From Trissonchulus latispiculum (Eukaryota > Nematoda > Enoplea > Enoplida > Ironidae), in assembly GCA_030248195.1 (NCBI GenBank), contig JASAND010013350.1:25082-89081 (forward strand): a stretch of 64,000 nucleotides of DNA, written 5' to 3'. The notes beneath the pieces were generated by a model that did no database searches, was not told the origin of the DNA, and was given only the letters and a program-made list of their open reading frames with translations. A program made the translations under genes and the position numbers. This document shows positions 59,001-64,000 of this stretch, piece after piece. Positions within the stretch are counted from its first letter, which is position 1. The number at the start of each line of letters is the position of its first letter.

Positions 59001-59105
59001 GTACCCGATTATTTTTTTGACCACACCGATGCTCTACATCTTCGCCAAAAAGTAGGCCAATTGGACAAAGTCGGGGCAAGTCGATTTAGTAGCCCCCCCT
59101 TAGTT
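56038..59105. mobile_element. Foldback element with ~520-bp inverted arms, right arm interrupted
   Basis: The left arm 56038-56555 is continuous. Its inverse is split into 56739-57017 and 58863-59105 (279 + 243 bp). Tips are TAAGGGGGGGCTACTAAA; similarity continues slightly outward (TTTT.CCAAC). The 180-bp centre has no gene. Reading-frame stretches in the arms mirror each other and are not genes. Confidence 0.88.
57018..58862. mobile_element. LTR-like insertion in the foldback right arm
   Basis: The insert runs from TGTAGCGGGG to CCCTTACA, so has TG...CA tips, and is flanked by AAAT on both sides. The left foldback arm has the uninterrupted sequence. The first 761 bp (57018-57778) begins TGTAGCGG and ends CCGTTACA and resembles one LTR; TCTCCCCAGGG beside it would be a polypurine tract read on the reverse strand. 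A second LTR and any pol sequence were not found, so the class is uncertain. Confidence 0.55.
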
Positions 59106-59879
59106 GGCAAAACTGACTGACACTGACAGGAAGTGCAGTTTCGCCAGTGAAAATTGTAAAAAACAATTTGTCCGTCCAGCCTTCAGCTGGGAAAAGTGCA
59201 GTTCGTCCAAAATGACTGGCAAATTGCACATTTGCAAACATGTGCAGTTTTACTACGATATATATTATATGTAATGTAGGTATCTTCTGAGAAAAATTCA
59301 AAATGTTCGCCGTTTTTTTGCCACCTCATTTTCGCATTGCTTCCATACCGATTAGTACAATTTCGTTTTCAGAAAACGGTTATTTTCAACGAGTGCAGTG
59401 CCGGTAATTTTTGTAATTTTGAAGTCTGACAAAAAGCCAACATCAACATCATCCTTAAGAATTTAACAATAAGAGGATTAAATTCAAGTTTGAGATATTC
59501 TCCCGAGAGCCTTTGCAAGTCGCATGACTTCGAATTAAGTCCGACAAAAGCAGCTATTAATATAATTAGTTGTACAAGAAATTCAGCCACTCCTCTAATC
59601 ATGCTTACTACTAAGTTGAACATTAGTGCAAAAGTTTATCAATCTAATCAGTTTACTCTCCGCACTCGCAGTTGCATGACTTTGTATCTAAATACAGACT
59701 TATGTGTTCAGATCCGATTAAGCCATATGATAATTCAGGCAGTACCAAAATTCTTATTTGTGGCCTTTAGTAGGTAGTGGATTTGTAGATTCTTCTCAAA
59801 CAAACATCACACAAGCTAAATTGGCATGAATGGTTTGCCGCCGCTTCTTTCTTTATATAGCTAACTTTGTAGCGTCGAT
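59106..59879. other. Intergenic, no gene recognised
   Basis: No supported coding or repeat feature. Confidence 0.5.
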
Positions 59880-60950
59880 TTTCGGGAAATGGTTGCCTCT
59901 GAAAGGGTAGTTGGGATAAGGAACTTTTCTAGAAATGTTGCCCTTGAAAGGGCAGTTGGGATAACTAATTTTTCACTGAATATCACTAAAAGTTACTTGA
60001 TACACCCTCTTAAAGGGAGTCATAGCAAATCCACCAGCTCAACTTCACTACCGGCTTCGAAAAAAGTACTGATATTAGGCTTTTCTAAACAATTTGCTCA
60101 CTTTTGCGGACTCCAACAGCGTAGCATTTGGCCATATCTCGAGATCCACGGGAACTAGAAACATTTCGATTGCAGATTTGGAATCTGCGTCCCCGAATTA
60201 CCCTATGACCGACTTTTCAACCAAATCGGACATTAAACGTTTTTATCCATTTTTGACACCTTCACCTGAAAATGGTTGCCCATAAAAGGGCAGTTGGGAT
60301 AAGAAATTTTCTACTAAATATAGCTGAAAGTTACTTGACACTTCTTTTTAAAGGATATCTTAGCAAATCCACTGGCTAATGACTAACGAGTTCAAAAAAC
60401 ACAGATATTAGGCGTTTCTGGGCAGTTTGCTCAGCTGTGTGGTCTCTAACAGTGTAACTTTTGGCCATATCTCGAGATTCACAAAAGCTAGAAAAACTTC
60501 GATTGCAGATCTGGAATCTACGTCCCCGAATTACCCTAGGACTGACTTTTCAACCAAATCGGAGAGAAAAAGTTTTCGACCATTTTTGACACCTTCCTCT
60601 GAAAATGGTTGCCCATAAAAAGGCAGTTGGGATAAGGAATTTTCGATTAAGTATTGCCACAAGTTACTTGACACTTCTTTTTAAAGGATATCCTAGCAAA
60701 TCCACCGGCCAAACTTGACTATCGAGTTCAAAAAACACAGATATTAGGCGTTTCTGGGCAGTTTGCTCACTTTTGCGGTCTCCAACAGTGTAACTTTTGG
60801 CCATATCTCGAGATTCACAAACGCTAGAAAAATTTCGATTGCAGATTTGGAATCTGCGTCCCCGAATTACCCTAGGACTGACTTTTCAACCAAATCGGAG
60901 ACAAAAAGTTTTCGACCATTTTTGAGAATCGCCTTGTGTAACGTTCGGCC
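59880..60950. repeat. Tandem repeat, ~333-bp unit, about three copies
   Basis: AATGGTTGCCCATAAAA recurs at 60271 and 60604 (333 bp), with a related start near 59932. Each unit contains GGCAGTTGGGATAA, TTTGGCCATATCTCGAGATT and TTTTCAACCAAATCGGA. Confidence 0.9.
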
Positions 60951-61180
60951 ATCCCCCCTTACGATTTTAAAAAATTAAATTCCCTGCCCTGGTCGACTGG
61001 GTGGGTCTAGAGCGATGAAATTAAAATGGGCCAGGTTTGGGACCAACCCCCACATACCCACCAAATTTCAGCTCCGGGCGTTGAGCCTAGCTTGAGTTAA
61101 TAGGGGGGGACAAGAAGAAGAAGAAGAAGAATAATAATAACACGACGAGAATAAGGGTTTGCCCTTTTCCTTCGGAAGTA
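60951..61180 (+). repeat. Probable LINE 3' end with (GAA)n(AAT)n tail
   Basis: A C+G-richer stretch (CACCAAATTTCAGCTCCGGG) ends in AAGAAGAAGAAGAAGAATAA near 61112-61140. The form resembles LINE 3' tails; no coding part is left. Confidence 0.45.
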
Positions 61181-61668
61181 GCGGCAAACCAATAAGTGAC
61201 CCATCTTAAAGATCAGATCTGATATGAAACATGTGGTGAGAACTGTGGTGAGTCTGACAAAGACAAATTGCCCAAGGCGTGAAGCAGCAACAGCATTGGC
61301 AACAGCCAGCATTCGGGGAATCCGCTTTGTCAGGCGGAAATTTTGCTATAGTTTTGTAAATAACCGTATAATGCCGTCCTATTAAAATTCTAACAAATGT
61401 CTTTTGTACAAGTTAACTAGTTAACATAAAACGAGTTTAATCAGACATCTGTTGTCCTAAGATTAAGAAGGAGGGAGCTAAACGAGATTGAAAACCGGTA
61501 GAAGTGATGTTCAAATGAGCGATTTTTTAAAACATCCAGTTAGAAATCCATTTATTCCAATCCAAACACATATGAAAAATTTATTGCTTTTAAACGATGG
61601 CAACAACAGGATTACCCGCAAAATACCGGTAGACTAATCTTCTACTACTCGGGGGATCCCTAGTGTTG

Positions 61669-61985
61669 TTTCAGTAGCCCATTTTAGTTTCAGTTTCAGT
61701 TTCAGTTTCAGTCGACAACCTGAGTTAATTTCAGTTTCAGTTTCAGTTTCAGTCAGATACCAAAAATAATTTCAGTTTCAGTTTCAGTTTCAGTCGTCAT
61801 CCCAAAATAATTTCAGTTTCAGTTTCAGTTTCAGTCGCCGGTCAAAATTAATTTCAGTTTCAGTTTCAGTTTCAGTCGGTGACGCATAATAGTTTCAGTT
61901 TCAGTTTCAGTCGGTGAAGCAAATAGTTTCAGTTTCAGTCCACGTTTTAGAATAGTTTCAGTTTTAGTCCGGCTTTTCAGTTGAA
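61669..61985. repeat. TTTCAG hexamer array in ~55-bp blocks
   Basis: Runs of three to four AGTTTC/TTTCAG units ending in AGTC are separated by variable 15-20-bp spacers (GACAACCTGAG, AGATACCAAAAATA, GTCATCCCAAAATA). TAGTGTTGTTTCAG at 61661 resembles the tips of hAT-like copies, but no right end was found. Confidence 0.75.
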
Positions 61986-61989
61986 GTCA

Positions 61990-62757
61990 TCGCCCAAAAA
62001 GATAAATTTCAGTTTTCGCATATTTGTAATTTAGAACTGTTGAATAAAGCTGCAGTTTTATTTTAAATCTCAGCTTCTATGTCAGTTCTGAGTAAAACAG
62101 TTTTATCTAATATATTGTACTTTTTTTCCCTTAGTGCCACACCCCAGTTGCTTTCGCGATGAGGGGTAGTGCCATACCAAATTTTGTACTGGGGCCACGG
62201 TATGGCACTGAATAATTGCATATCGCAATTACCCAAGGCATAGGCAAGGCTACTGCCGGAGCAGAAGTGGCCACGTTGCTTTCACCGCATCGTGGACACC
62301 CGTTAGCTCCATTCAAAGGGGTTTCCCCCCTTGACTGGCCAACTCCTTGAAAATCTCGGATAAGTACAAATACAATTAGGGGGGATGTTTTGGCACCGAG
62401 GTACCACGCCTATAATAATCAATTTCCTGTTGTCAGCGGACAACAGAGCACTTTGAATTGCAAGATTTGAGTTTAAAAAATCACGGATTGTAAAATTTTA
62501 CTGACGGATCCGTAGGATCCAAAATTTCATGTTTGCGGCCGATTGATGCAGATGGTACCTTCTCCCAATCTGATCAGCCTAATGTGTTGCGTAGATTATG
62601 TCCAGAACCATATTTTATGCATATATTGTACTTGCAATCCAATCATTTTCTTTGTGAAGACAAAAAATTAAGACTGAATTCTGAATTAAGTTTTAATAGT
62701 TGCTTGCTGTATTGGCTTTCTCATTAACTATGTACCTAACCCATCTTGGCTATTCGC
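61990..62757. other. Intergenic, unclassified
   Basis: 62130-62330 is a G+C-richer block with internal GTGCCA/TGGCAC inversions; no known snRNA, tRNA or 5S motif was recognised. Confidence 0.4.
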
Positions 62758-62761
62758 TTAA

Positions 62762-63743
62762 GGTGGTGATTCCTTTTGGGCACATATTGTTGGTTGGCGG
62801 CGTAAATCAAGATGAACTTTGACGAAACTTTCCGAAATACGTTCTTTTAGCGTTTTAACACCCTCCGAGCAATCCCGATTCAAAAATTCGAGATTTCCGG
62901 TCAGGACGGTTTTTCCCAATTTCTGAAAGTTTGGCAGCAGCTCTACAGTTATGATTGTACTCATTCGAAAGATCTCGTTTAGCTTCATATTTTTGTTTTT
63001 TAAAGCAACGTTCTAGCTTTTCTCTACCCTGAGTTATAGCCGATTTTCTTGTTTTGGCGTTGAAAACTTGTCATTGTTGCAGAAATCAAATAATCCATTA
63101 TTTCTTGAACTATGCAAGCTGTAAAATCTACCTATTAGGGTGTCGATCTGAGGGTCTCATAAGGGCAAATTATCCGACGCATGATCGTCTTCCAACAGTC
63201 ATCCCGTAGGCTGCTATCATAAAAATGTAGTTTTTGCAAAAACACAACCAATTTTTTTCAAAGATTGTGGAGCATTCACCATGCAAGTTGGAGGGCTGAT
63301 ACTGAACAGATGTGTTCTGCACAAATATACCCAGGGACGTTTTTTTAGTTTTCCCGATTACTGCTTTCTAGCTAAAGTAATCGCATGACAAATTGGAAAA
63401 AAGTAGGCAAAATACAGGTTACGCACACATTTCAGCTTATTTCTCTATAACGAAGAGCAATTTCACAAAAAATAAAAATTCGTCCCCAGCTATTTGATGG
63501 AGGCATCGAATGATATAGTCGATGTCTCGCGAAAAAATTTACTTGAGTCTGCAAAAAATCTGGAAAATTATACTTTTTCTAAAATGTGTTAAAAATATTT
63601 TTGAAAAGCAACATTAGTTTCATCGTATGCATTAAAAAGAGAAAATGTCAAGCTGCATTTTGATATAAAAATGGCTTCTTAACTCCAAGTAATGAATGAA
63701 TAATAATGGTGCAAACTTTCTGTGACCAAAGGGAATCACCACC
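62762..63743. mobile_element. TTAA-flanked TIR element
   Basis: GGTGGTGATTCC and GGAATCACCACC are inverse ends, similar for about 24 bp, with TTAA at 62758-62761 and 63744-63747. The TTAA target fits piggyBac or Kolobok relatives. No transposase in the 0.98 kb. Confidence 0.7.
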
Positions 63744-63747
63744 TTAA

Positions 63748-64000
63748 GTAAAACATCTCTCCAAAATGTAAAGCTGTTGAGGCCATAAAGCTTCATTGCT
63801 GCAATTCGATGCTTAGCTTCTGGGGCCACATCAACCACTTGTGCTTTAAAAACTATATAAAGCAATTACGCTTTAACATAACTTCCTAGTTTAACTTTAT
63901 CTAATATGCTGACAGTAAATGATCTGAAAAGAAATACTTCTATAATAATACGAGAAGCTAAAACGAAACACATTCCTTCTATTCTTTCGCAAGGAGGAAA
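63748..64000. other. Window end, nothing recognised
   Basis: Short A/T-rich flank. Confidence 0.4.

Noticed and set aside
62131..62330. Possible small nuclear RNA or tRNA-derived sequence
   Set aside because: No Sm site in the right context, no A/B box pair and no match to recalled U1, U2, U4, U5 or U6 sequence.

Overview
Invertebrate-style animal DNA (A+T-rich, spliceosomal introns, no operons, dense transposon remnants). I cannot name the species. Two protein-coding genes are supported, both on the + strand. Nearly everything else is repeats: foldback and TIR elements, satellites and LINE fragments.

Gene 1 (1253-29718) is ALG2, the GDP-mannose-dependent mannosyltransferase that adds the second and third core mannoses of the N-glycan precursor on the cytosolic face of the ER. 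Exons were assembled by family similarity and splice phase: 1253-1348, 8089-8170, 9574-9733, 22326-22480, a doubtful 23041-23071, and 29201-29718. About 50 residues expected between the fourth exon and the conserved RYERKK block were not found; the place where they should lie is an odd G/T-rich stretch (22490-23170). The introns hold satellites of 145, 163, 147 and 149 bp, several foldback elements and LINE pieces.

Gene 2 (34073-40139) encodes a predicted 864-residue nuclear protein with 12 C2H2 zinc fingers. It has three coding exons with matching phases, an acidic N-terminus, a basic patch and a Glu-rich C-terminal half. Intron 2 carries a 1.2 kb TIR element with another element nested in it.

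From 42.8 kb to the end there are no convincing genes. There is a series of non-autonomous DNA transposons, most with recognisable ends and target-site duplications (TSDs). Five have TAG...CTA ends and 8-bp TSDs (hAT-like), each with its own GC-rich or simple subterminal motif. Others are a Tc1/mariner-like insertion nested in one of them, a TTAA-flanked element, and a foldback split by an LTR-like insertion.

The most useful discovery is a family of 0.3-0.4 kb foldback elements with CTGG...CCAG ends, G/C-run subterminal regions and 5-bp TSDs. One insertion is confirmed by an uninterrupted copy of the host repeat elsewhere in the window. No transposase gene was found for any element. Comparisons were made by eye, so repeat boundaries are approximate unless a TSD is quoted.
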